A stretch of DNA of 64,000 bases, taken from positions 166,307-230,306 of the forward strand of contig JAKQCX010000015.1 in assembly GCA_029558905.1 (NCBI GenBank), given 5' to 3'. Below the pieces are notes generated by a model, which searched no databases, was not told the DNA's origin, and was given only the letters and a program-made list of their open reading frames with translations. Shown here piece after piece: positions 27,591 to 35,306 of this stretch (the stretch's first letter is position 1; each line of letters starts with the position of its first letter). A program made the position numbers and the translations under genes. The stretch is from Pseudomonadota bacterium (GTDB lineage Bacteria; Pseudomonadota; Gammaproteobacteria; Burkholderiales; Thiobacillaceae).

Positions 27591-29243
27591 ATGGACAGTG
27601 CGATTCTCAGTCTGCTGGGCGCCTTCCTGTTGTCCGTCATCGGCTTGTTCGTGTTCATCTGGTCCCTGCGCAAGGGATTGCTGGTGGAGAACCCTCGAGC
27701 GGCTTCAGTGATCTTCGCACGTGGCGAGCTCGGCCGGGTGGATGATCCGGCCCTCAAGGCCACCGCCCAGGCCGCCATGCAGGCCGCCGCGCGTGAGCCC
27801 GGGGATGCCCCGCATGCGCCCGATCCCGGAGAGGTGGCCCAGCGTATCGCCGCGGATCGTTCCACCGCCGTGCCGGTGTTCATGTTCATCGCCCTGGCCT
27901 GCCTGTGGCTGCTGCTGGGTTCCCTGGCCGGACTGACTGCCTCCCTCAAACTGCACATGCCCGACTGGCTGGTGCATGAGGCCTGGCAGACCTTCGGGCG
28001 CATGCGCACTTTGCATCTGACCGCCATCTTCTACGGCTGGATCACCAATGCCTCCCTGGCCATCATCCTCTGGCTGCTGCCGCGTCTGCTGCGCACCACC
28101 CTGGCCGGCACCTGGTGGGTGCTGCTTGGGGGCGTGCTCATCAACATGGCAGTGGCCAGTGCCCTGTTCGCCATTGCTTCGGGCTGGACAGACGGCATGG
28201 AATATCTGGAAATGCCCTGGCAGATCGGGATATTCCTGGTGGCGGGACTGGCCTGCATCATCGGCCCGGTGCTGTACACCCTGGCGAACCGACAGGTGGA
28301 GTCCCTGTACGTCACCATCTGGTACCACGTCGCGGCCCTGCTGTGGATCACCCTGCTGTTCATCGTCGCCAAGCTGCCAGGGGTGCATTTTGGCGTGCAG
28401 CAGGCCACCACCAACTGGTGGTATGGCCACAACGTGCTGGGCCTGTGGTTCACGCCGGTGGGCGTGGGCGCCATCTACTACTTCCTGCCCAAGATCATTG
28501 CCCGGCCCATCCGCTCCTACAACCTGTCCATCCTGGGTTTCTGGACGCTGGCCTTCTTCTACGCCCAGGTGGGAGGGCATCACCTGGTAGGCGGACCGAT
28601 ACCCGGCTGGCTGGTGACCCTGTCCATCGTGCAGAGCATGATGATGATCATCCCGGTGGCGGCCTTTGCCATCAACATGAGCGGGACCCTGTGGGGACGC
28701 ATGCACCTGGCGCGCTGGTCCCCGACCCTGCGTTTCATGCTGTTCGGTGGCCTGATGTACGTGCTGGCGTCGCTGCAGGGCTCCTTCGAGGCCCTGCGCG
28801 CCATCAACCAGGTTACCCATTTCACCCACTTCACCGTGGCCCATGCCCACCTCGGGGCCTACGGCTTCGTCACCATGGTGCTGTTCGGTGCCATCTACTT
28901 CATGCTGCCCCGCATCCTGCAGTGGGAATGGCCCTATCCACGCCTGATCTCCCTGCAGTTCTGGTTGGCCGCCGGTGGCATCCTGATCTACTTCATCAGC
29001 CTGACCCTGGGCGGCTGGCGCCAGGGGCAGGCCATGTTGGATGCCTCGCGCCCCTTCATGGAATCGGTAACCCTGACCGTGCCCTACCTGCAGTGGCGCA
29101 GCGTGGGCGGTGCCCTGATGCTGAGCAGCCATCTGATCTTTGTCGGTCATGTGCTGGCCATGCTCCTGCGCCTGGGCCCGCAACGCACCGGCGCGGCCCT
29201 GTTCGCGCAACCCCGCGGCCTGGAGCTCACGCGTGGAGAATGA
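27591..29243 (+). CDS. ccoN: cbb3-type cytochrome oxidase subunit I with N-terminal CcoS-like segment
   Basis: Inner-membrane haem-copper oxidase subunit of 550 aa. Ligands can be placed: His142 (low-spin haem), His280 in WWYGHN and His330-His331 in GGHHL (CuB), Tyr324 as the candidate cross-linked tyrosine, and His418 and His420 in VAHAHLG (haem b3 and b). The usual GPHH reads GGHH. About 90 residues precede the first core region. They consist of one membrane helix (5-26), the stretch LRKGLLVENPRAASVIFARG and an Ala-rich linker, much like the small assembly protein CcoS fused in front. A GGAAAGGA ribosome site precedes the ATG. It is the first gene of a five-gene operon without ccoQ, ccoG, ccoH or ccoI. 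Confidence 0.88.
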   Translation: MDSAILSLLGAFLLSVIGLFVFIWSLRKGLLVENPRAASVIFARGELGRVDDPALKATAQAAMQAAAREPGDAPHAPDPGEVAQRIAADRSTAVPVFMFIALACLWLLLGSLAGLTASLKLHMPDWLVHEAWQTFGRMRTLHLTAIFYGWITNASLAIILWLLPRLLRTTLAGTWWVLLGGVLINMAVASALFAIASGWTDGMEYLEMPWQIGIFLVAGLACIIGPVLYTLANRQVESLYVTIWYHVAALLWITLLFIVAKLPGVHFGVQQATTNWWYGHNVLGLWFTPVGVGAIYYFLPKIIARPIRSYNLSILGFWTLAFFYAQVGGHHLVGGPIPGWLVTLSIVQSMMMIIPVAAFAINMSGTLWGRMHLARWSPTLRFMLFGGLMYVLASLQGSFEALRAINQVTHFTHFTVAHAHLGAYGFVTMVLFGAIYFMLPRILQWEWPYPRLISLQFWLAAGGILIYFISLTLGGWRQGQAMLDASRPFMESVTLTVPYLQWRSVGGALMLSSHLIFVGHVLAMLLRLGPQRTGAALFAQPRGLELTRGE

Positions 29244-29841
29244 AGGCAAACTGCTTGCCGGCGCCCTGGTGACCCTCGGTCTGGCCACGGCCGCCCTGGT
29301 GGTGCTGCCCTATATCCAGGTGCGCGACATCCAGCCGCCGGAAGACCTCAAGCCCTATACCAGTGCCGAGCTGCGGGGACGGAGCGTTTATGTCGCCAAT
29401 GGCTGCATGTACTGCCATAGCCAGCAGCCCCGGGACCGGAACTTCGGTCCCGATGCCGAACGTGGCTGGGGCCGCGCCTCGGTTCCCGCCGATTACGTCT
29501 ATGACCGGCCCCACCAGTTGGGCAGCATGCGCACCGGACCGGACCTGTTCAACATCGGTGTGCGCCAGCCCAGCAAGGACTGGCAGCTGGGGCATCTCTA
29601 TCAGCCGCGTGCCTATGTGCCCGGTTCCATCATGCCGTCCTATCCCTACCTGTTCGAGGTAAAGGACAGCGCCGAGACCGGCGACGAGGTGATCAGGCTG
29701 CCTCCAGGCTTCGGCCCGCCGGGCAAGGTGGTGGTGGCGCTGCCGGAGGCCCTGGACCTGGTGAAATATCTGCAGGCCCTGAAACATGACTATCCGGTGT
29801 TGCCGGCGGAGCCCCAGGTGGTGGCCGGCCCCGCCCCCTGA
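29233..29841 (+). CDS. ccoO: cbb3-type oxidase mono-haem cytochrome c subunit CcoO
   Basis: Membrane-anchored cytochrome of 202 aa. One N-terminal helix (residues 8-27) is followed by the haem-binding CMYCH (Cys58, Cys61, His62) within GCMYCHSQQ, the family stretch YDRPHQLGSMRTGPDL, and the axial methionine in SIMPSYPYL (Met134). Electrons pass from CcoP-type haems through this subunit to CcoN. The start is a GTG inside the last codons of ccoN (overlap 11 b); no ATG would keep the membrane helix. The segment after Met134 (EVKDSAETGDEVIRLPPGFG) departs from the usual CcoO sequence. Confidence 0.88.
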   Translation: MENEGKLLAGALVTLGLATAALVVLPYIQVRDIQPPEDLKPYTSAELRGRSVYVANGCMYCHSQQPRDRNFGPDAERGWGRASVPADYVYDRPHQLGSMRTGPDLFNIGVRQPSKDWQLGHLYQPRAYVPGSIMPSYPYLFEVKDSAETGDEVIRLPPGFGPPGKVVVALPEALDLVKYLQALKHDYPVLPAEPQVVAGPAP

Positions 29842-29851
29842 GAGGCCCGTC

Positions 29852-30913
29852 ATGCGTTCCGACAGCGGAAACCACGCCCAGTCCCGTGAAAACGTGGAAC
29901 CGGAAGAAAGCATCCGTCCCATCCCTCTGGCGGCTGCCGTCATCACCCTGGCGATGGTGTTGTTCGGCGTGATCTACCTCCTCCTGTACGAACCCCTGGA
30001 CAACAGCCAGTGGGGCGACCAGCGTACCCTGGCGGACCTCGCCGGCAGCAAGCCGGTGGCACATGGGCAGGACACCGGCATGGCACCCCGGGTGGACGGC
30101 AAGGCCCTGTTCACGGCGCATTGCGCCACCTGCCATCAGGCCACGGGTCAGGGCCTGCCCGATGTGTTCCCGCCCCTGGATGGTTCGCCCTGGGTACGGG
30201 GCGAGGCGCGGGTACTGGCGAATATCCTGCTGCATGGCATCCGGGGCGAAATCCACGTGAAGGGCAAGCAATTCCAGGGCGAGATGCCCAATTTCCAGCA
30301 ACTGAGCGATGCCGAACTGGCCGGTATCGCCAGCTATATCCGCGGCAGCTGGTCCAACAAGGCCGCGGCCGTGCAGGCCGATCTGTTCGCCCAGGAACGC
30401 AAGGCCGCTCGGGGCAGCACCCCCCTGGCGGGCGAAGCCGCCCTGGAAGCCCTGAAGGACACGGTTTCGGGCAGCGGGCAGGGTGATGCCACGTCCGTGA
30501 AGCCTGTCCCAGCCCAGGCGGCGCCCATGCCGCCCAAGGTGAGTGGCAAGACTCTGTTCGCCACGCATTGCGTGGCCTGCCATCAGGCCACGGGCCAGGG
30601 CCTGCCCGGTGTGTTCCCCCCTTTGGACGGCTCGCCCTGGGTGCGCGGAGAGCCCTTCGTCCTGGCCAACATCCTGCTGCACGGCATCCGTGGGGAAATC
30701 AGCGTCAAGGGGGGCAGCTTCCAGGGTGAGATGCCCAGCTTCCAGCACCTGAGCGATGCCGAGCTGGCCGGTATCGCCAGCTATATCCGCGGCAGCTGGT
30801 CCAACAAGGCCGCGGCCGTGCAGGCCGATCTGTTCGCCCAGGCGCGCCAGGCCAGCCGGCGCGATACCCCCTTCGCAGGGGAGGCCGAGCTGCGGGCCCT
30901 GCGCAAGCCCTAG
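29852..30913 (+). CDS. ccoP: CcoP-like di-haem cytochrome c with two near-identical domains
   Basis: Protein of 353 aa with a single N-terminal helix (about 24-46), so the haem domains face the periplasm. Domain 1 (82-184) has CATCH at 91-95 and Met144 in GEMPNF; domain 2 (231-333) has CVACH at 240-244 and Met293 in GEMPSF. The domains differ at few residues, and their last 94 b (30302-30395 and 30749-30842) differ at one position, offset exactly 447 b. A linker rich in Gly, Pro and Ala joins them. True CcoP proteins have two haem domains, but these are usually quite different, so this looks like an internal duplication. It lies 10 b after ccoO. Confidence 0.85.
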   Translation: MRSDSGNHAQSRENVEPEESIRPIPLAAAVITLAMVLFGVIYLLLYEPLDNSQWGDQRTLADLAGSKPVAHGQDTGMAPRVDGKALFTAHCATCHQATGQGLPDVFPPLDGSPWVRGEARVLANILLHGIRGEIHVKGKQFQGEMPNFQQLSDAELAGIASYIRGSWSNKAAAVQADLFAQERKAARGSTPLAGEAALEALKDTVSGSGQGDATSVKPVPAQAAPMPPKVSGKTLFATHCVACHQATGQGLPGVFPPLDGSPWVRGEPFVLANILLHGIRGEISVKGGSFQGEMPSFQHLSDAELAGIASYIRGSWSNKAAAVQADLFAQARQASRRDTPFAGEAELRALRKP

Positions 30914-30920
30914 GCCCGGC

Positions 30921-31556
30921 ATGTGGCGCACCGTCCTGTGCAGCGTCCTGCTGTTGGTGTGGGGTTATGTCATGGCGGTCTGGCTCACCCACGACTTCCA
31001 GGTCTGGACCGACGAGGGTGCCCGCCGCCTGGAAGTGGCCTTGCGCCCGGTGCAAGTCCCCAGCGTGCGCGTGCAGGGTCCGACGGTAGAGGACATCGGC
31101 CTGGACGAGCTGTTGAGCCGGGACGGCGGCGCGACCATCGTGGATTTCTTCTATACCCACTGCCGCTCCGTATGCCTGTCCGTGGGAGGCGGCTTCCGGC
31201 AATTGCAGACCGCCCTGCGCGCGGACCACCAGCCAGATCCGGGGCAGCGGGTGCGCTTGCTGTCCATCAGCTTCGATGGCGCACGGGATGACCCTGCCGT
31301 GCTCCGAGCCTATGCCCACGGGCTGGGGGCTGACCCGGCCCTGTGGCGCTTCGTGCGTGTGCGCGACGCCGCCCAGCAGGAATTGCTGCTGCATCGCCTG
31401 GGGGTGGTGGTGATAGCGGATGGCCTGGGAGACTACGAGCACAACGCCTCCCTGCTGGTGTTCGATCAGCGGGGGCGCATGCGGCGGATTTTCGATCCGG
31501 GCGCGCTGCAAACGGCCCTGGATTATGCCCGTCACCTGGCGCGTGCGGGCCGATGA
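30921..31556 (+). CDS. SCO1/SenC-family copper chaperone
   Basis: Thioredoxin-fold protein of 211 aa anchored by an N-terminal helix (about 4-23). The copper ligands are present: CRSVC (Cys81 and Cys85, CxxxC) and His174 in DYEHNASLLVFD. SCO proteins deliver copper to, or keep thiols reduced in, haem-copper oxidases; here CuB of the CcoN-like subunit is the natural target because CcoN has no CuA. The start at 30921 is 7 b after the ccoP stop; the stop overlaps the next start as ATGA. Confidence 0.88.
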   Translation: MWRTVLCSVLLLVWGYVMAVWLTHDFQVWTDEGARRLEVALRPVQVPSVRVQGPTVEDIGLDELLSRDGGATIVDFFYTHCRSVCLSVGGGFRQLQTALRADHQPDPGQRVRLLSISFDGARDDPAVLRAYAHGLGADPALWRFVRVRDAAQQELLLHRLGVVVIADGLGDYEHNASLLVFDQRGRMRRIFDPGALQTALDYARHLARAGR

Positions 31557-32143
31557 GATCCTGGCTCCTGTGTCCCGCCACGGCACAGGTCCTGCTGGGC
31601 CTGGCCCTGCTGACCTGGCTGATCACACCCCCCATCCGCCATTTGCTGGAAGCCGGCATGGGACGCCATATGCTCTTGCAGTTTCCCCTGGGCATGCTGG
31701 CCGGGGCCCTGCTGGCTGCCTCGATCTCCCAAGGTGCGCGTGCCGGCATCGCGCGCTGGAACGCACATGGCATCAGCGGTCTGGTACTGGTGGCCGTGGC
31801 GCTGTCCCTGCTCATGCTGCCTCGCCTGCTTGACCTGGCCGTGCGCGACGCCACCATCGAGGCGGGCAAGTTCGTCGGCCTGTTGATGGCGGGTGCCGCG
31901 CTGCGCCTGTCCTGGCACAGCGCCGGCCTGGTGGTGCAGGGTTTTTTTCTGGGCAATGTCCTGCCCATGATGGCGGTGGTGGGCCAGCTCTATATCGACT
32001 CGCCCCTGCGCCTGTGCAACGCCTACCTGCTGGATGACCAGGTACGCCTGGGGCAATGGCTCGTGGTCTGTGCGGCCCTGCTAGCCCTGATCTGGCTGGG
32101 ACACACGACCTGGCGGTTGGTGTGGCGCGAGTCAGCGCTTTGA
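31553..32143 (+). CDS. Multi-pass membrane protein of the cbb3 operon, possible assembly factor
   Basis: Protein of 196 aa with about five hydrophobic helices. It is tied to the SCO gene by an ATGA overlap and ends the operon. Possible metal or haem ligands are His in GMGRHMLLQFPLGM, His in RWNAHGISG and His in RLSWHSAGLV. The arrangement recalls CtaG-like copper-insertion membrane proteins (which have a similar H-x-x-x-H helix), but I do not recognise the family firmly. Context strongly suggests a role in making or tuning the oxidase. The 163 b that follow lead to the convergent nucleotidyltransferase-like gene and show no clear terminator. Confidence 0.55.
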   Translation: MRSWLLCPATAQVLLGLALLTWLITPPIRHLLEAGMGRHMLLQFPLGMLAGALLAASISQGARAGIARWNAHGISGLVLVAVALSLLMLPRLLDLAVRDATIEAGKFVGLLMAGAALRLSWHSAGLVVQGFFLGNVLPMMAVVGQLYIDSPLRLCNAYLLDDQVRLGQWLVVCAALLALIWLGHTTWRLVWRESAL

Positions 32144-32306
32144 GGCCCTGCTCGCGCGGGAGTGCGCCAACACGAGGCAGGGCAGGGCCTGCGCTTCGTT
32201 TCCGCACCCATCCCATGGGCAGCAGACCGTGGACGGATGGGCCATTGGATCCTTGCGTTCTCTAGCGCGTCCTTCGCGTGGGTGAATGGCCCGCCGTGGC
32301 CTGGCT

Positions 32307-32888
32307 TCAGGTGGAAGCCTTGGCGATGAGCTGGCTCAGCTGCCGCATGTTGAGCTGCGGGCGGTGCGCGGCACTTGCATGCCGGGTGTCGCGGGATAGC
32401 AGCCGCACCAGCACATCGGCGGGCTGGGCGTAGATACGGTAAGCCATCTGGCCCTTGCGATCCAGGATCTTGAAATCGATGCCCGTGTTGATGAGGAATT
32501 GCTCGAAGTCCTTGCTGGCATCGGCCAGGACATCCAGCTCGATCTCGCTGTGATCCGACACGACCCCGGAAGCCACGCCTCCGGTCAGGATGGGCGCGAA
32601 GCGTTCGAAGATGTGCATGACTTCCAGGGCCTCCGCGCGCAGCCGGGCCAGGTGCATGTCCTGGTCCGCGGATGCAAAGAGTCTCTGGCGGTCCACCAGC
32701 GCCAGATCGACTTCCCCGTTGCTGGGCAGGCCCTGGGATTCGGGCAGGGCCAGCTGCCGAGCCGCTTTGCGTTTGGCCAGGGCGTAGTCGCGTATGCCAT
32801 GCTCGGCCATGAGACGTGCCGCCAGGTCTGCGATGCGCGCGCGCGCCTGTGCGTTGCGTGCGGTGTTTTCAGAAGAGCGTTTGCTCAT
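32307..32888 (-). CDS. Nucleotidyltransferase-like protein
   Basis: Protein of 193 aa. An N-terminal helical region (ARIADLAARLMAEHGIRDYALAKRKAARQL) is followed near residues 98-116 by LTGGVASGVVSDHSEIELDV, which resembles the hG[GS]...[DE]h[DE] motif of the nucleotidyltransferase fold (Gly-Gly, then Glu-Ile-Glu-Leu-Asp). The C-terminus is mixed alpha/beta without a known module. The substrate is unknown. The ATG at 32888 overlaps the mrcA coding end by 20 b, so it is probably translated from the mrcA mRNA. Longer in-frame starts inside mrcA exist but would add an Arg-rich tail with no structure. Confidence 0.6.
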   Translation of the reverse strand: MSKRSSENTARNAQARARIADLAARLMAEHGIRDYALAKRKAARQLALPESQGLPSNGEVDLALVDRQRLFASADQDMHLARLRAEALEVMHIFERFAPILTGGVASGVVSDHSEIELDVLADASKDFEQFLINTGIDFKILDRKGQMAYRIYAQPADVLVRLLSRDTRHASAAHRPQLNMRQLSQLIAKAST

Positions 32889-35193
32889 CCGGACGGGGGC
32901 CCGGCGCATCCGTCTGGGCAGGGTCAGACGGGTCCTCTTGCGGGGGGCGGTAACCAGGCGGAAATTCCGTATAGAAGTATTCGGCAACGCCCTGGTCATC
33001 GGCTACGGCGCTACCCGTGGCTGGGTCGACGTGGTACACCTCCACGCCTGGTGGTGGCGTCAAGGGCATGTCCGGCACGCCCTTGAGGGCCTCGCCCATG
33101 TATTGCATCCACATGGGCAGCGCCGTCACACCGCCCGTCTCACGCCCGCCCAGGGGGCGCGGTTTGTCATAACCCATCCAGGCCACGGCCACGCGCGTGG
33201 CCTGGAAGCCGGCGAACCAGGTATCGCGATGGTCGTTGGTGGTTCCGGTTTTCCCCGACAGATCCGTCCTGCCCAGGCGCATGGCCGCGGTTGCCGTGCC
33301 GCGGCGTATCACGTCCTGCATCATGCTGGCCATGATGAAGGCATTGCGTGGATCGATCGCGGGTGTGGCGGGGGGGGCCGTGAAGCTTTCCAGCACGTGT
33401 CCATCCTTGTCGGTGACCTTGAGGATGTGCCAGGGTGTGATGTGCCTGCCACCATTGGCAAACACCGCATAGGCGCTGGCCAGACTCAGCGGGGTCACTT
33501 CACCGGCGCCCAGGGCCATGGTCAGGTATGGCGGGATGTGAGCCATGTCGAAACCGAACTTGGCGATGTGCTCGCGAGCGAAAGGGATGGTGGCCGCCTG
33601 CAGCACGCGGATGGAAACCAGGTTCTTGGATTTCGTCAGGGCGTCCCGCAGGGAGGTGGGACCACCCACGCTGTCATCATAGTTCTTGGGTTCCCACAGC
33701 ACGCCACCGGTTTCGGCGGGATCGATGCTGATGGGTGCGTCGTCGAACAGGGTAGCCGGGGTGATGCCCCGCTCCAGGGCGGCGGAATAGACGAAGGGCT
33801 TGAAACTGGAGCCTGGCTGGCGCCAGGCCTGGGTCACGTGGTTGAACTGGTTGCGGGCGAAATCGAAGCTGCCCACCATGGCCCGGATTGCGCCGCTCTC
33901 GGGCGAGAGTGCGACGAACCCCGCCTCAACCTCAGGCAGGTAGGCCAGTCGCCAGGCCTGTCTTGGCTCAAGCCTTACCACCCGCACGATGCTGCCCCGG
34001 GCAAGGCGCCGGGACTCGCTCACCTTGCCGTGGATGAAGCGCTCGGCATATTTGATTTCCTCGGGGCCCAGGACGATGTTCTCGCCATTGCGCAGGTGTA
34101 CATGGATGGCCTTCCTGTCCAGCGCGACGACGATACCCGGCAGGAAACCATTCGACTCACGCCGTTCCGCCAGCGCGTCCTCCATGGCCGCACCGGCAGC
34201 GGCTGCATCGCTGGGAAGCTTGATGCGCCCTTCCGGCCCTGCATACCCCTTGCGCCGCTGATATTCCTGGACCGCCCGTTTCACGCCATCCAGGGCCGCA
34301 CGCTGGTCCACGTAACGCAGGGTGGTATAGACCTTCATGCCGGTCACATAGATGCTGTCGCCGTACTTCTGCTGCATGCGCTGCCGCACCAGCTCCGCCA
34401 GATGGGGAGCATCGACCTCGTAATTGAGGGGCGAATACTTCAGGTACAAGCGCTGTCCCCTGGCGACTTCATACTGGGCCTGGGTGATATAGCCCAAGGT
34501 CTTCATGCGCCCGAGCACATAGAGCTGGCGTGCCTTTGCCCGTTTGGGATTGACGACCGGGTTGTAGGCGGATGGGGCCTTGGGCAAGCCTGCCAGCATG
34601 GCCGATTCCGCCAGGCTCAAGTTTTCCAGAGGCTTTCCGAAATAGATGCTGGCAGCGGCGGCGAAACCGTATGCGCGCTGTCCCAGGTAGATCTGGTTGA
34701 TGTAGAGCTCCAGGATCTCGTCCTTGGAGAGCGTGTGTTCAATCTTGATGGCCAGGAGGGCTTCATTGAGCTTGCGTCGCAGGGTTTTTTCCGAGGACAG
34801 GAAAAAATTGCGTGCCACCTGCATGGTGATGGTGGAGGCACCCTCCTTTACGGCGCCGGAAACCACGTTGGAGAGCGCGGCGCGCAGCACGCCCAGGGTG
34901 TCGACCCCGCCATGCTGGTAGAAACGTTCGTCCTCGGCGGCCAGGATGGCCTGGCGCAGGAATCGGGGAGTATCGTCCAGACGTACCACCTTGCGTCTTT
35001 CCTCGCCGAATTCGCTGATCAGCGCGCCATCTTCCGTATAGACGCGCAGGGGCTGCTTGGGACGGTAATCCGTCAGACTTTCCAGACTGGGCAGGTTGGG
35101 ATAGACCAATGCCGTGGTCAAGGCGGCGACGGCGGCAGCCGATAGGGTGAGCACGCCGATTGCCGCAAGAAGGTAATGCCACCAGCGGGTCAT
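32869..35193 (-). CDS. mrcA: Penicillin-binding protein 1A (bifunctional)
   Basis: Bifunctional peptidoglycan synthase of 774 aa. A membrane anchor (residues 8-29) is followed by the glycosyltransferase domain (GT51; catalytic glutamate in AAEDERFYQHGGVD, then GASTITMQVARNFFLS), an OB-like region, and the transpeptidase domain with the serine motif SSFKPF, SKN in TKSKNLVSIRV and KTGTTND. It polymerises and cross-links the wall and takes part in cell elongation. Its divergence from pilMNOPQ is a classic arrangement in beta- and gammaproteobacteria. The tail after residue 730 is Pro- and Asp-rich. Confidence 0.95.
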   Translation of the reverse strand: MTRWWHYLLAAIGVLTLSAAAVAALTTALVYPNLPSLESLTDYRPKQPLRVYTEDGALISEFGEERRKVVRLDDTPRFLRQAILAAEDERFYQHGGVDTLGVLRAALSNVVSGAVKEGASTITMQVARNFFLSSEKTLRRKLNEALLAIKIEHTLSKDEILELYINQIYLGQRAYGFAAAASIYFGKPLENLSLAESAMLAGLPKAPSAYNPVVNPKRAKARQLYVLGRMKTLGYITQAQYEVARGQRLYLKYSPLNYEVDAPHLAELVRQRMQQKYGDSIYVTGMKVYTTLRYVDQRAALDGVKRAVQEYQRRKGYAGPEGRIKLPSDAAAAGAAMEDALAERRESNGFLPGIVVALDRKAIHVHLRNGENIVLGPEEIKYAERFIHGKVSESRRLARGSIVRVVRLEPRQAWRLAYLPEVEAGFVALSPESGAIRAMVGSFDFARNQFNHVTQAWRQPGSSFKPFVYSAALERGITPATLFDDAPISIDPAETGGVLWEPKNYDDSVGGPTSLRDALTKSKNLVSIRVLQAATIPFAREHIAKFGFDMAHIPPYLTMALGAGEVTPLSLASAYAVFANGGRHITPWHILKVTDKDGHVLESFTAPPATPAIDPRNAFIMASMMQDVIRRGTATAAMRLGRTDLSGKTGTTNDHRDTWFAGFQATRVAVAWMGYDKPRPLGGRETGGVTALPMWMQYMGEALKGVPDMPLTPPPGVEVYHVDPATGSAVADDQGVAEYFYTEFPPGYRPPQEDPSDPAQTDAPGPRPDEQTLF

Positions 35194-35233
35194 GTAGTGA
35201 ATTGATGCGCGGGAAAAATGTTGTGCAGGTGTG

Positions 35234-35270
35234 CTGGGTTGTTGTTAGCATTTAACCCAGATTATTAAAT
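35234..35270 (+). promoter_or_regulatory. Putative pilM promoter with an inverted repeat
   Basis: CTGGGTT (35234-35240) and AACCCAG (35254-35260) form an inverted repeat with a 13-b loop. Inside and after it lie TTGTTA (35242-35247) and TTAAAT (35265-35270) with a 17-b spacer, a fair sigma-70 pair. The site lies between the divergent mrcA and pilM genes, within an AT-richer stretch. Confidence 0.4.
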
Positions 35271-35306
35271 TGCTGCCTGGACGGGCGCTCTTTCGGGAGA
35301 CGATAT

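Noticed and set aside
30090..30842. Assembly error duplicating the haem domain
   Set aside because: The two copies differ by many bases in their first two thirds and at Cys-motif residues, so this is not a simple artefact; the domain pair is treated as real.
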